This document shows, one piece after another, positions 1-8,167 of a stretch of 64,000 nt of DNA (positions within the stretch are counted from its first letter, which is position 1; every line of letters starts with the position of its first letter). A program made the position numbers and the translations under genes. Source of the stretch: CAYRFF01 sp964436125 (GTDB lineage Bacteria > Bacteroidota > Bacteroidia > Chitinophagales > Saprospiraceae); the NCBI GenBank assembly GCA_964436125.1, contig CAYTBT010000016.1, positions 1 to 64,000 of the forward strand. The letters run 5' to 3'. The notes beneath the pieces were generated by a model that saw nothing but the letters and a program-made list of their open reading frames with translations, did not search any database and was not told the origin of the DNA.

Positions 1-169
1 TATTCGCTCCGCCCTGGTTGGCTCCTTGCACGGTAAACGTGCTCTGTGTCTGCGCCTGTACGGCGTTCATGGAGGTCATTCCACACACCAACAAAAAAGC
101 CATGCCTAGTATAGCACCGATCTTCTTTAATCTCGGAGTGAAAACCTCTTCTTTTAATTGTTTCATCAT
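1..169 (-). CDS. 5' end of a secreted protein (partial)
   Basis: Only the first 56 codons lie in the window; the gene runs off the left edge. Two ATG codons stand side by side (167-169 and 164-166, reverse strand). The N-terminus is a basic stretch (KQLKEEVFTPRLKK) followed by a hydrophobic segment (IGAILGMAFLLVCGM) and an Ala-Gln cleavage region ending MNAVQAQT, which fits a Sec signal peptide of the Bacteroidota type where cleavage just before Gln is common. The mature part that can be seen (TQSTFTVQGANQGGAN) is polar and unclassifiable. It is divergent from rlmN with about 480 bp between them. The function is unknown. It could be a surface or adhesin-type protein, but this cannot be judged from 56 residues. 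Confidence 0.6.
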   Translation of the reverse strand, partial: MMKQLKEEVFTPRLKKIGAILGMAFLLVCGMTSMNAVQAQTQSTFTVQGANQGGAN

Positions 170-652
170 AAGATAAAATTTTGGTTTCTTAAATTGAGTT
201 TTGTAATGATTACGATGCGTCTTTTTAATTTTTTGCATCAATACCAGCGAGCTTAACTATTTTCTCTTGCTCGTTGCATACTGTTTTCCTTGTGCTTGTT
301 CCATCACATTTTTCAGTATGCCTACAGAAGAGCAAACATTATACCAAACTCGTATATGACAAATAAAATCATCTCCATAAACCTCTGACAAACCTCCATA
401 CCCCTTAAAAATAAAGCAACACAGGCATTTGACGAAAGTCTATAATTCCGCTTGATCAATTGAGATAAAATTTCAAGGATAAACCTTTCACATCACTTTC
501 CAGTTACAAGATTAATCTATGATTTATGCATTGAGGTATTGAATTATAGAGTGAGAGCCGAGTTAATTGTAGCATTCCGGTTAAATTATGCGCAATGAAC
601 ATCAAGGGTTAAAAAAGGTATTTTACTATTTAACATTAGGGAGGAAAAGATT
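170..652. other. Intergenic region, no gene seen
   Basis: This 480-bp AT-rich gap separates the divergent secreted-protein gene and rlmN. I see no convincing short ORF, RNA hairpin or TAnnTTTG box in it. Promoters for both flanking genes presumably lie here. The last bases, GGGAGG about 11 nt before the rlmN ATG, form an unusually good Shine-Dalgarno sequence for this genome. Confidence 0.4.
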
Positions 653-1711
653 ATGACGGAAACACAAGTATATGACAAAAAGGATATCCGCAATTTAAGC
701 GAAAAACAATTGAAAGAATGGCTTAAGGACATAGGAGAACCGGCTTTCAGAGCTCAGCAGATATATCGCTGGTTGTGGCAGAAAGGTGCGCAATCCTTTG
801 ATGAAATGACAAATCTCTCCAAGAAGCTCCGCGCTCTACTCGACAAGCACTATGAATTCCGACTTTTAAAAGAAGATGTCCTTCAACACTCGAGTGATGG
901 CACGATAAAAATACGCTATACGCTCCACGATGGACATAGAATGGAAACCGTTCTCATTCCCGTCCCTGAACAAGATAGATATACTGTATGTGTATCATGC
1001 CAGGTAGGTTGCAGCCTTTCTTGTGCCTTCTGCGCTACTGGACAATTAAAAAGGGAACGCAATCTCAGTGCAGCAGAAATTTATGATCAAGTGGCGCTTG
1101 TCAATGAAAAATGCCTCGAGATCTATGGTAAAAGACTTACCAATATTGTTTATATGGGCATGGGTGAACCTCTGCTTAATTATAAAAATGTCGTCCAGAG
1201 TATCCGCTATTTAACCGAGGAAAATGGGCTTCACTATTCTGCCAAGCGGATTACGGTAAGTACTGCCGGCATTTCTAAGATGATAAAACGGCTCGCAGAT
1301 GAAGATCTCAAGGTAAATCTAGCTCTTTCCCTCCATGCCGCAGACGATGAGAAACGGAATAAGATTATGCCCATAAGTGAACACAATACACTAGAGGCAT
1401 TGATGGAGGCACTAGAGTATTTCTTTTCACAGACCAAGAATCGGATTTCTTATGAGTACATCACATTTGCAGGATTTAATGATAGTATTGAGGATGCGCG
1501 GAAGCTAGTCCGTTTATGCCGATACTTTCCCGTGCGTGTAAATATAATTGAGTATAATCCTATCGAGGGATTTGCGATGCATAAATCTTCCCCGGAGCAG
1601 ATAGACCGATTTGCTCAATACCTCAATGATAAGGGAATAACTGTGACCGTACGCCGTTCTCGGGGTAAGGATATCGATGCAGCATGTGGACAACTTGCCA
1701 ATAAGAAATAA
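653..1711 (+). CDS. rlmN: Dual-specificity rRNA/tRNA adenine C2-methyltransferase RlmN
   Basis: This radical-SAM enzyme methylates C2 of A2503 in 23S rRNA and of A37 in some tRNAs. The 352-residue length is normal for the family. The [4Fe-4S]/SAM motif CxxxCxxC is at C120, C124 and C127 (in GCSLSCAFCATG). The GMGEPLLN motif follows in the middle of the barrel. The second mechanistic cysteine near the C-terminus is C345 in DIDAACGQL. The ATG at 653 is preceded by GGGAGG at a good distance, which supports this start. It converges on rpoN with only 48 bp between stop codons. Cfr-type C8 methyltransferases share the fold, but length and motif spacing here fit housekeeping RlmN. Confidence 0.96.
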   Translation: MTETQVYDKKDIRNLSEKQLKEWLKDIGEPAFRAQQIYRWLWQKGAQSFDEMTNLSKKLRALLDKHYEFRLLKEDVLQHSSDGTIKIRYTLHDGHRMETVLIPVPEQDRYTVCVSCQVGCSLSCAFCATGQLKRERNLSAAEIYDQVALVNEKCLEIYGKRLTNIVYMGMGEPLLNYKNVVQSIRYLTEENGLHYSAKRITVSTAGISKMIKRLADEDLKVNLALSLHAADDEKRNKIMPISEHNTLEALMEALEYFFSQTKNRISYEYITFAGFNDSIEDARKLVRLCRYFPVRVNIIEYNPIEGFAMHKSSPEQIDRFAQYLNDKGITVTVRRSRGKDIDAACGQLANKK

Positions 1712-1759
1712 CTTATCTCATTTTCCTTTTTTCAGCTAGCTTACGCAAATGTCCGATTC

Positions 1760-3265
1760 CTATAATTGCTTGCGCAAACGAGCTACCGGAATCCCGAGAA
1801 TCTCACGGTACTTAGAAACTGTACGACGAGCTATACCGTAGCCTTTCTCTTTCAAAGCCTTCCGCAATTTTTCATCGGAAAGTGGTTGCTTTTTGTCTTC
1901 ATTATCTACGATATCCTGAAGAATGTTTTTAACCTCAGAGGTACTTACTTCTTCCCCATCTGTTTTGGTTATAGATTCAGAGAAGAAGTCTTTTAACAGT
2001 ATTGTCCCGAATTCTGTCTGAATGTACTTACTATTGGCTACTCGTGAGATTGTTGATAAGTCTAGTCCGGTCATATCGGCAATATCCTTTAAGATCATCG
2101 GTTTCAAGTTACTTCTATCTCCGGTTTTAAAGAAGTCATATTGATACTGCAGAATAGAGTACATAGTTTTATACATTGTTTCCTGTCGCTGCTTAATAGC
2201 ATCGATAAACCATCTAGCTGAATCTATTTTCTTCTTTATGAAGCGGAATGCATCTTTGTCTTTCTTGCTTACAGTCGAGTGTTTACTTGATTTATGGTCC
2301 CGATAGTTTTTCAACATTCTCTTATATTGCGTATTTACACTGAGGTCCGGCGCATTCTTGGAATTTAGGCGTATATCTAAGTCTCCATCGTTATTTATAA
2401 GAATAAAATCGGGAATAATGTACCGTCTATTTCTGGCACTTTCTCTGGATTTAATACCGCTCGCCGGCTTAGGGTTAAGTTTCAATACTTCATCGAGCAC
2501 AAGCCTGAGCTCTTCTTTGCTTAAAGAGAGCTGGTTCATGAGCTTGGTGTAATGTTTCTTGGAAAATTGTTCAAAGTTATCGCGTAGCATCTTTAAGGCA
2601 AGCTCCATCACCTTTCTATTTTCTTCTTGCTTTCCTTCTTGTGCCGCCAGCTTTCTTTCTAGCTGAATTATAAGACACTCTTGTAAATCTCGTGCTCCGA
2701 CTCCCGGCGGCTCAAATCCTTGTATGATCTCTACAATTTCCTCAATTTCCTCCTCTTCAACATAAATGTTCTGACTTAGTAATAAATCATCAACTATCGA
2801 TTCAGTTTTCCGCCTGAGATATCCATCATTATCGATGCTTCCTATTATGTGCTGTGCAATTATTTTCTTCTTTTCATCCTTGAGATTAACCATGCCTAGC
2901 TGCCTCTCCAGTAAATCTTGAAAGGTGCTTTCCAGGGGAAGGGCTAGCTGATATTTCTCGTCTTCACTCGAGCTCCCTCCGGTATTGTTCTGATATTTAT
3001 AACTCATGGGATCATCCTCGATATATTCCTCGAGATAATCATCGAGCTCATATTCTTCATCCTGCTCATCCCTATCATCAATATCACCGGATTCAACATC
3101 GGTGCTATAATCTCCTTCATCGAGTGCCGGATTAATCTCCAGCTCTTCTTTTATGCGTTGTTCTAGTGAAGAGGTCGGCACTTGCAATAGCTTCATCAGC
3201 TGAATCTGCTGTGGAGACAGCTTCTGCAACATCTTCTGACTCAACTGTTGTTTTAATGCAGCCAT
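1760..3265 (-). CDS. rpoN: RNA polymerase sigma-54 factor
   Basis: Alternative sigma factor for promoters of the -24/-12 type, which needs AAA+ activators. The 501-residue protein has the three expected regions: a Gln/Leu-rich region I (residues 1-50, QQLSQKMLQKLSPQQIQLMK), a very acidic region II (about 50-100, rich in D/E), and a core-binding plus DNA-binding region III. The C-terminus carries the RpoN box (ARRTVSKYREILGI), diagnostic for the family, followed by a short tail RLRKQL. No sigma-54 activator (GAFTGA ATPase) is encoded in this window. It stands alone, divergent from the aminopeptidase gene. Confidence 0.97.
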   Translation of the reverse strand: MAALKQQLSQKMLQKLSPQQIQLMKLLQVPTSSLEQRIKEELEINPALDEGDYSTDVESGDIDDRDEQDEEYELDDYLEEYIEDDPMSYKYQNNTGGSSSEDEKYQLALPLESTFQDLLERQLGMVNLKDEKKKIIAQHIIGSIDNDGYLRRKTESIVDDLLLSQNIYVEEEEIEEIVEIIQGFEPPGVGARDLQECLIIQLERKLAAQEGKQEENRKVMELALKMLRDNFEQFSKKHYTKLMNQLSLSKEELRLVLDEVLKLNPKPASGIKSRESARNRRYIIPDFILINNDGDLDIRLNSKNAPDLSVNTQYKRMLKNYRDHKSSKHSTVSKKDKDAFRFIKKKIDSARWFIDAIKQRQETMYKTMYSILQYQYDFFKTGDRSNLKPMILKDIADMTGLDLSTISRVANSKYIQTEFGTILLKDFFSESITKTDGEEVSTSEVKNILQDIVDNEDKKQPLSDEKLRKALKEKGYGIARRTVSKYREILGIPVARLRKQL

Positions 3266-3515
3266 TTCTTTATTCTTCCTATTTCTCTTTTATTCTTTAA
3301 CATCTGTAAAGACTTCAGGTTCTTCCTGCTAGGATAAAACCTAAATGAATTACAGCAATTCTTCCCGATAAATATTTGGGACTTCAATTCTGACGGTGTA
3401 CCTTGTCTGGGTAAAGATAGGACAAATTAAAGAATTTTATAATTTGTTTTCAAATATTATACTTTATTATCTCCGAGATTAATAGAGTTTTACATAAATA
3501 AGAGAAAATAAGCTT

Positions 3516-5297
3516 ATGAGCATTAATAATCGCATAGCAGAATTGAGGAAATTGATGAAAGAAAGTAAGGTTGATGCATATATTGTTCCATCATCGGATG
3601 CGCATCAAAGTGAATATGTCCCTTCATATTACAGAGGACGAGCATGGATATCGGGATTTACCGGTTCTGCAGGAACAGCTATCGTCACACAAGACCATGC
3701 TGGATTATGGACCGACAGTAGGTATTTCTTACAAGCTGAAAGGGAGCTTTCTGAAAGTGAATTTCAGCTGCATAAGCTCGATGGGACAAAGGAATCTACA
3801 TATCCTGCCTGGCTCTCGGAGAATATGGAAGAAGGGAGCGTAATAGGATTTGATCCGAAGACTATAACACTGGAACAACGGCGAGTACTAGAGAAAGATT
3901 TGCCGGAAGGCATCAAGTTCTTCACAAAATATGATTTCCTGGAGAAAATATGGCATGACAGACCTTCATTACCACAGGAAAACGCCTATGAATTTCCTAG
4001 CTCAATGAGTGGCGAGACAAGGACAGAAAGAATAGGAAAAATGCGAGCCCGACTTGAAGAGTACGATGCAGACTTTCTCCTCGTACCTACACTTGATGAT
4101 ATTGCATGGATTTTTAACCTAAGAGGAAATGATGTCGCTTTTAATCCGGTTACCGTATCTTATGCGCTTATTGCCCGGGAAGAATCACACTTGTTCATAA
4201 ATGAAGCCAAGCTCAAGCCGGTATTTGCCGACAGGCTGATGAACGATAATATTCAGATTCACGCATACTCAGAAATAGGGAAATTTTTACAGGCTCTAGA
4301 ACAAGATGAAGTTCTTATCCTGGACCCCAAACTTACTTCCATATATCTCGCTGAAAAAATAGAAGTAAAAACTATTGAAAAACCACTTCTTTCCCGCTCA
4401 TTAAAAGCAATTAAAAATGATACGGAAATTGAGCATATTAAAAATGCGATGATCAAGGATGGTGTCGCACTTACCAAAGCCTTTCTCTGGCTAGAGAAAA
4501 CGCTCGATGAACGCACTGTTACCGAACATGAATTCTCGGAAAAACTAGCGGAGTGCAGGGCCACGCAGAAAGACTATAAAGGCGAGAGCTTTAATGCTAT
4601 TATAGGATATAAAGGAAATGGCGCTATTGTCCACTACAGCCCATCGCCGGATGGTTCAGCGGAAATCCACAAGAGCGGAATATTACTCTGCGATAGCGGA
4701 GGTCATTACCTCGATGGAACTACCGATATTACTCGTACTATTCCTTTATCAACGCCATCGGTCGATATGCAGAAACACTATACGCTTGTTCTTAAAGGTC
4801 ATATTGACTTATCTACAGCAATATTTCCGGAAGGGACTCGGGGCGTTCAACTCGATACTCTTGCTCGCCGACACCTCTGGAATGAAGGACTGAATTATGG
4901 ACATGGTACTGGACATGGGGTAGGCTTTTTCCTTAATGTCCATGAACCACCTCAAGGCTTTACAGCCGCTCTAGATCAACGAGGAACAACGGTTCTTAAA
5001 CCGGGAATGCTCAGTAGTGATGAACCTGGCTTTTACCTAGAGGGAGAATATGGGATACGCATAGAAAATCTCATTCTCTGTAAAAAATCAGATTATTCGG
5101 GCTTTCTTAAGCATCAAGCTGTGACTCTGTTTCCGATCGATACTGAACTCATTTATATGGACTGGATGACCCACAAGGAACTGAAGTGGTTAAATGCATA
5201 TCACAGAAAAGTGAAGCGCCTTTTAACACCTTTTTTAAATGCAGAAGAGAAGGCCTGGATTGAAAAGAAATGTGCGACTATTAATATTCCTTCGTAG
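3516..5297 (+). CDS. Xaa-Pro aminopeptidase, family M24B
   Basis: Cytosolic metallopeptidase expected to release an N-terminal residue preceding proline. At 593 residues it is the long, three-domain form: two creatinase-like N-terminal domains (about 1-130 and 155-290), a catalytic pita-bread domain (about 300-525) and a C-terminal extension ending WIEKKCATINIPS. The five metal ligands are visible: two Asp in the DSGGHYLDGTTDITRT segment, His in HGTGHGVG, and Glu in SSDEPGFY and GIRIENL. No signal peptide. The ATG at 3516 gives the usual start (MSINNRIAELRKLM). It is followed by a 43-codon membrane-protein gene that has its own promoter. Confidence 0.93.
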   Translation: MSINNRIAELRKLMKESKVDAYIVPSSDAHQSEYVPSYYRGRAWISGFTGSAGTAIVTQDHAGLWTDSRYFLQAERELSESEFQLHKLDGTKESTYPAWLSENMEEGSVIGFDPKTITLEQRRVLEKDLPEGIKFFTKYDFLEKIWHDRPSLPQENAYEFPSSMSGETRTERIGKMRARLEEYDADFLLVPTLDDIAWIFNLRGNDVAFNPVTVSYALIAREESHLFINEAKLKPVFADRLMNDNIQIHAYSEIGKFLQALEQDEVLILDPKLTSIYLAEKIEVKTIEKPLLSRSLKAIKNDTEIEHIKNAMIKDGVALTKAFLWLEKTLDERTVTEHEFSEKLAECRATQKDYKGESFNAIIGYKGNGAIVHYSPSPDGSAEIHKSGILLCDSGGHYLDGTTDITRTIPLSTPSVDMQKHYTLVLKGHIDLSTAIFPEGTRGVQLDTLARRHLWNEGLNYGHGTGHGVGFFLNVHEPPQGFTAALDQRGTTVLKPGMLSSDEPGFYLEGEYGIRIENLILCKKSDYSGFLKHQAVTLFPIDTELIYMDWMTHKELKWLNAYHRKVKRLLTPFLNAEEKAWIEKKCATINIPS

Positions 5298-5325
5298 GGT
5301 ATTTTCAATTAATGCATCCCTGCCC

Positions 5326-5356
5326 TTGTGAAAATAGGAAAAAATCTTTAGATTTG
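5326..5356 (+). promoter_or_regulatory. Bacteroidota-type promoter (TTG-N20-TAGATTTG)
   Basis: A perfect -7 box TAGATTTG (5349-5356) matches the Bacteroidota consensus TAnnTTTG, and a TTG lies at 5326-5328, 20 bp upstream, as the -33 element requires. It sits 24 bp before the ATG of the 43-residue ORF, which is the main support for that ORF being a real transcription unit. Confidence 0.6.
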
Positions 5357-5379
5357 TCTTACTAAAATGAATTAAGCTT

Positions 5380-5511
5380 ATGTCAGATTTTATGGAAAAT
5401 CGCGGTTTTAAAGGACGCTTTATGATGTGGACGATAATCGGTACATTACTATTTATCGCTTTATGTGTTTACGTGTATAAGCAGAGCTTTATAGATATAG
5501 CACCTGTTTAA
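5380..5511 (+). CDS. Small single-span membrane protein, 43 residues
   Basis: Unrecognised short ORF. The translation begins MSDFMENRGFKGRFMMW and has one strong hydrophobic segment (about residues 15-32, MMWTIIGTLLFIALCVYV), then a short tail YKQSFIDIAPV. A basic N-terminus before the helix predicts N-in topology. It lies 82 bp after the aminopeptidase stop and directly behind a consensus Bacteroidota promoter. No family assignment is possible. It could be a small regulatory membrane protein or a chance ORF; the promoter favours a real gene. Confidence 0.5.
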   Translation: MSDFMENRGFKGRFMMWTIIGTLLFIALCVYVYKQSFIDIAPV

Positions 5512-5893
5512 TATCCAGGTCCTACGCATTGCGAGTATATTCCACAGTATATTTTACACTATTCCCTCACTCTTAGTAAGCTTATTGCAAGCTCTTACAC
5601 ATAGATTTATTTGGCTCAAGGCAAATGAGTATGCTTTGCCTCATATTCAATAACTCTTTTATTTCATCCTCTTTCTCCAAGTCCTTCAAGCTGAACTGAT
5701 TAACTTTTTAAACGAAGGAAGCGCTATCCAAGAATATTCCATAGCTATATCAATTTCCATGTCTCTGTTTTCCGTCAGTTCTTTACATACAGGAAATTGG
5801 AATTCTAGAAATTATCGATCGATATGTAACCTTTCAATGCTTATATCTCTCTATAATAAGTAGAAAGGATTGAAGAAATTTAACACAATCGAT
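5512..5893. other. Intergenic region, no gene seen
   Basis: About 380 bp between the small membrane ORF and the sigma-factor gene. It holds an 8-bp inverted repeat CAATTTCC (near 5752) / GGAAATTG (near 5791), too widely spaced to be a terminator. No TAnnTTTG box was found close to the sigma-factor start. Confidence 0.35.
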
Positions 5894-6544
5894 ATGATAA
5901 CACATGAAAACATAACCGACCTTGAGGTCATTGCTCGCATCCTGAAAGGAGAAATAGGCTTGTATGAGCAGATTGTACGCCGCTATAATCCGGTGTTGTA
6001 TAAAGTAGGTCGGACGTACAACTATAACCATCAGGACACAGAAGACTTGATGCAAGACACATTCATCGATGCCTATAAAAATCTCAAGGGTTTTCAAGGA
6101 CGAGCCAGCTTTAAGACCTGGATAATACGCATTATGATGAATAATTGCTATCAGAAAAGACGACAATCCAACTTCAAATATGAAATTTCTAAAGAACTAG
6201 ACGATTATTCCAAGCCTATGTTTAAAAATTCCAAGAACAACACTGACAGAATGGTACACAATGATGAATTGAAGCACATTATTGAAAATGCCTTGAGTAG
6301 AATCCCTTTTAAGTATCGCATCGTTTTCTCCCTCCGCGAGATCAATGAATTGAATGTTGCTGAAACCGCGGAGTTATTAAACATCAGTGAATCCAATGTT
6401 AAGGTACGCCTCAATAGAGCTAAGCGTAAACTGAGAAAGGAAATTGAAAAGGAATATTCCCCTAGCGAACTATATGAATTTAATCTCATCTATTGCGATG
6501 CAATAGTCAATAACGTAATGAAAAAAATACATGAAATCAGATAA
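5894..6544 (+). CDS. ECF-type RNA polymerase sigma factor
   Basis: Sigma-70 family factor of the extracytoplasmic-function group. Region 2 is clear in LYEQIVRRYNPVLYKVGRTY...DTEDLMQDTFIDAYKNLKGFQGRASFKTWIIRI, and region 4 is a helix-turn-helix (IPFKYRIVFSLREINELNVAETAELLNISESNVKVRLNRAKRKLR). The ATG at 5894 begins MITHENITDLEV. A TTG eight codons upstream (5870), with AAAGGA just before it, is an alternative start. No anti-sigma gene follows; instead the 3' end overlaps folE by 14 bp, so the two are probably co-translated. The C-terminal extension (YSPSELYEFNLIYCDAIVNNVMKKIHEIR) goes beyond region 4 and could act as a small sensor or binding tail. The regulon is not evident. Confidence 0.85.
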   Translation: MITHENITDLEVIARILKGEIGLYEQIVRRYNPVLYKVGRTYNYNHQDTEDLMQDTFIDAYKNLKGFQGRASFKTWIIRIMMNNCYQKRRQSNFKYEISKELDDYSKPMFKNSKNNTDRMVHNDELKHIIENALSRIPFKYRIVFSLREINELNVAETAELLNISESNVKVRLNRAKRKLRKEIEKEYSPSELYEFNLIYCDAIVNNVMKKIHEIR

Positions 6545-7190
6545 CACCTTAAAAGCAATAAGCATACACCCTCAACTAGAAAGAGAGGATTTTAATACCC
6601 CACTTCACGAGAAGGCATTTGAGCTATCAGATGAAGAGAAAATAACAAAGATTGAGCAGCATTTTGCCCAAATAATGGATACTCTAGGCCTCGATCTCTC
6701 TGATGATAGTTTAAAAGATACTCCGCACCGTGTAGCCAAGATGTATGTAAAAGAAATATTCAGCGGATTAAATCCTGAAAACAAGCCGGAGATAAGCCTC
6801 TTTAATAACCGATATGTCTATGATAAAATGCTCGTAGAAAAAGATATCACCCTTTACTCCAATTGCGAGCATCACTTTGTCCCTATTATTGGCAAAGCCC
6901 ATGTTGCATATATTCCTCGGAAAAAAGTCATTGGTTTATCCAAGATTAATCGCCTGGTGCAATATTATGCGAGCAGACCACAAGTTCAGGAACGCCTCAC
7001 TATTCAGATTGCTGAAGGCTTAAAAGAATTACTGGGACATGATGATGTAGCCGTTCTGATTGAGGCCGACCATCTCTGTGTAGCTTCTCGTGGTATCAAA
7101 GATACCGGAAGCAAGACGCTGACCTCGAGCTTTTCAGGAAAATTTGATTCCGAGGATATACAGAGGAAGTTCTTGACCTATATTGATTAA
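6531..7190 (+). CDS. folE: GTP cyclohydrolase I (FolE1)
   Basis: Converts GTP to 7,8-dihydroneopterin triphosphate, the first step of tetrahydrofolate or biopterin synthesis. The 219-residue protein carries the zinc-binding CEHH segment (SNCEHHFVPIIGKAHVAYIP), the RPQVQERLTIQIAEGL segment and the second zinc Cys in DHLCVASRGIKDTGSKT. That last motif is usually HMC followed by RG, so HLC is a mild variation. The N-terminal 35 residues are longer than in minimal enzymes. Its ATG lies inside the last codons of the sigma-factor gene (14-bp overlap), suggesting translational coupling, which is an odd pairing for a folate enzyme. Confidence 0.95.
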   Translation: MKSDNTLKAISIHPQLEREDFNTPLHEKAFELSDEEKITKIEQHFAQIMDTLGLDLSDDSLKDTPHRVAKMYVKEIFSGLNPENKPEISLFNNRYVYDKMLVEKDITLYSNCEHHFVPIIGKAHVAYIPRKKVIGLSKINRLVQYYASRPQVQERLTIQIAEGLKELLGHDDVAVLIEADHLCVASRGIKDTGSKTLTSSFSGKFDSEDIQRKFLTYID

Positions 7191-7505
7191 AAGTAAGGAA
7201 CCGAAAAGTCCGGATAGTACTCGATTTAGTCAATGAACTCAACGAGTAGTATGACAAGCAAGGCTTGCTATAGATACGAGCCTTGAAAAACCAGCTTTCA
7301 CAAGTCGTTCTTTCCCGCCGATGCTACTACAATTTCACAATGATGTAAACCCATTTTCTTCTGAATTATGAGAAAACATAAGTGGATTAAATCCGATAAA
7401 TCAAAATTCGGAGATGAAGAAAAAGACATTTGCGTAAGCTTAATTCATAAAACACTTAAACATAAGATTATTGACCACGTGGATATTGCCACGTATAGCC
7501 ATCTC
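7191..7505. other. Intergenic region with small hairpin
   Basis: About 315 bp between convergent folE and the YqaE gene. A hairpin ACGTGG-ATATTG-CCACGT (7477-7494) lies just past the YqaE stop on the reverse strand, but no T-run follows. A copy of the dispersed 12-mer (reverse strand, 7428-7439, GCTTACGCAAAT) is here. Confidence 0.4.
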
Positions 7506-7664
7506 TTATTTATCCCTCACATTGAACAATATCGCAGCAATTACGCCGGGAATCCATCCCAGGATAGTCAGTAAAACAGTGAGCAGAATAGCCCCGCAAC
7601 CTTTATCATAAACCGCAAGGGGAGGAAAAATAATTGCCGCAATAGCTCGTAATACCCAAACCAT
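7506..7664 (-). CDS. YqaE/Pmp3 family small membrane protein
   Basis: A 52-residue ORF on the reverse strand. The sequence has the family hallmarks: IIFPPLAVYDKGCG followed by a second hydrophobic segment ILLTVLLTILGWIPGVIAAI. Proteins of the UPF0057/Pmp3 family are two-span hydrophobic peptides linked to salt and membrane-potential stress. The conserved part starts about residue 5. The ATG at 7664 and the first codons (MVWVL) lie inside the left terminal repeat of a palindromic 300-bp element, so the element supplies the start codon. A forward-strand ORF that overlaps the 3' half of this gene is not convincing. Confidence 0.88.
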   Translation of the reverse strand: MVWVLRAIAAIIFPPLAVYDKGCGAILLTVLLTILGWIPGVIAAILFNVRDK

Positions 7665-7948
7665 GCAATAGAAATATGACTGAGAGTAGTTCTGGTAAGC
7701 CAGAACCAGCTTGACTGAATGTCAAGCTGTCGAAGGAACTACGAGCTCCTGCGAGTAGCTAGCACTAAGAATGCTACTAGCCTCGGACAGGAGTCCTCGG
7801 ATCCTTCATCGACTTGACATTCAGTCAACTCGGTCTCGGACAAGCCGAGACTTCATTCAGTCATGGTGAGAACCAAATTCGAGCAAGTGCTTGTATTCAA
7901 AGGCTTATGTGCTTATCTTCAATTTCTATTGCATGATTTGGGTAATAC
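7649..7948. repeat. Palindromic MITE-like element with 27-bp terminal inverted repeats
   Basis: The ends at 7649-7675 and 7922-7948 are inverted copies of each other (25 of 27 positions match; both contain ACCCAAA followed by CATGCAATAGAAAT). The interior from about 7677 to 7865 is a long imperfect inverted repeat centred near 7770, including the 16-bp arm TTGACTGAATGTCAAG and its complement near 7812-7827, CTCCTG/CAGGAG, and two local perfect hairpins (GTTCTGG-TAAG-CCAGAAC and GTCTCGG-ACAAG-CCGAGAC). There is no ORF for a transposase. A 40-bp end-related copy occurs at 47149-47188. No clear target-site duplication is visible. Confidence 0.65.
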
Positions 7949-8167
7949 ACTCATAGTATCCCATTAATCTCTATATAGCTAAGGCACATAAATGAAAATT
8001 TGTTCCCACAAATGCAATTGATATCGCAAGTGTCGCCAGATCGCATTCAGAGACATAAAATTACAGGGGAAGAGCTGAATTGCAGCCACTAAATTGAAGA
8101 TAAAAAAATAAACCCGACTTCTTTTCATAGGAAATCGAGCTTATCTCTGGATTCTGCTACAACGAAA
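7949..8167. other. Intergenic region downstream of the palindromic element
   Basis: Roughly 220 bp with no supported gene or terminator. It separates the element from the stop codon of the UbiA fusion. Confidence 0.4.

Noticed and set aside
5870..5893. TTG start for the ECF sigma-factor gene
   Set aside because: ATG 5894 gives a normal N-terminus; the TTG has only a weak AAAGGA nearby. It is kept as an alternative.
7368..7574. Forward 68-codon ORF
   Set aside because: Its 3' half overlaps the well-supported YqaE gene on the other strand, and its sequence has no recognisable features.
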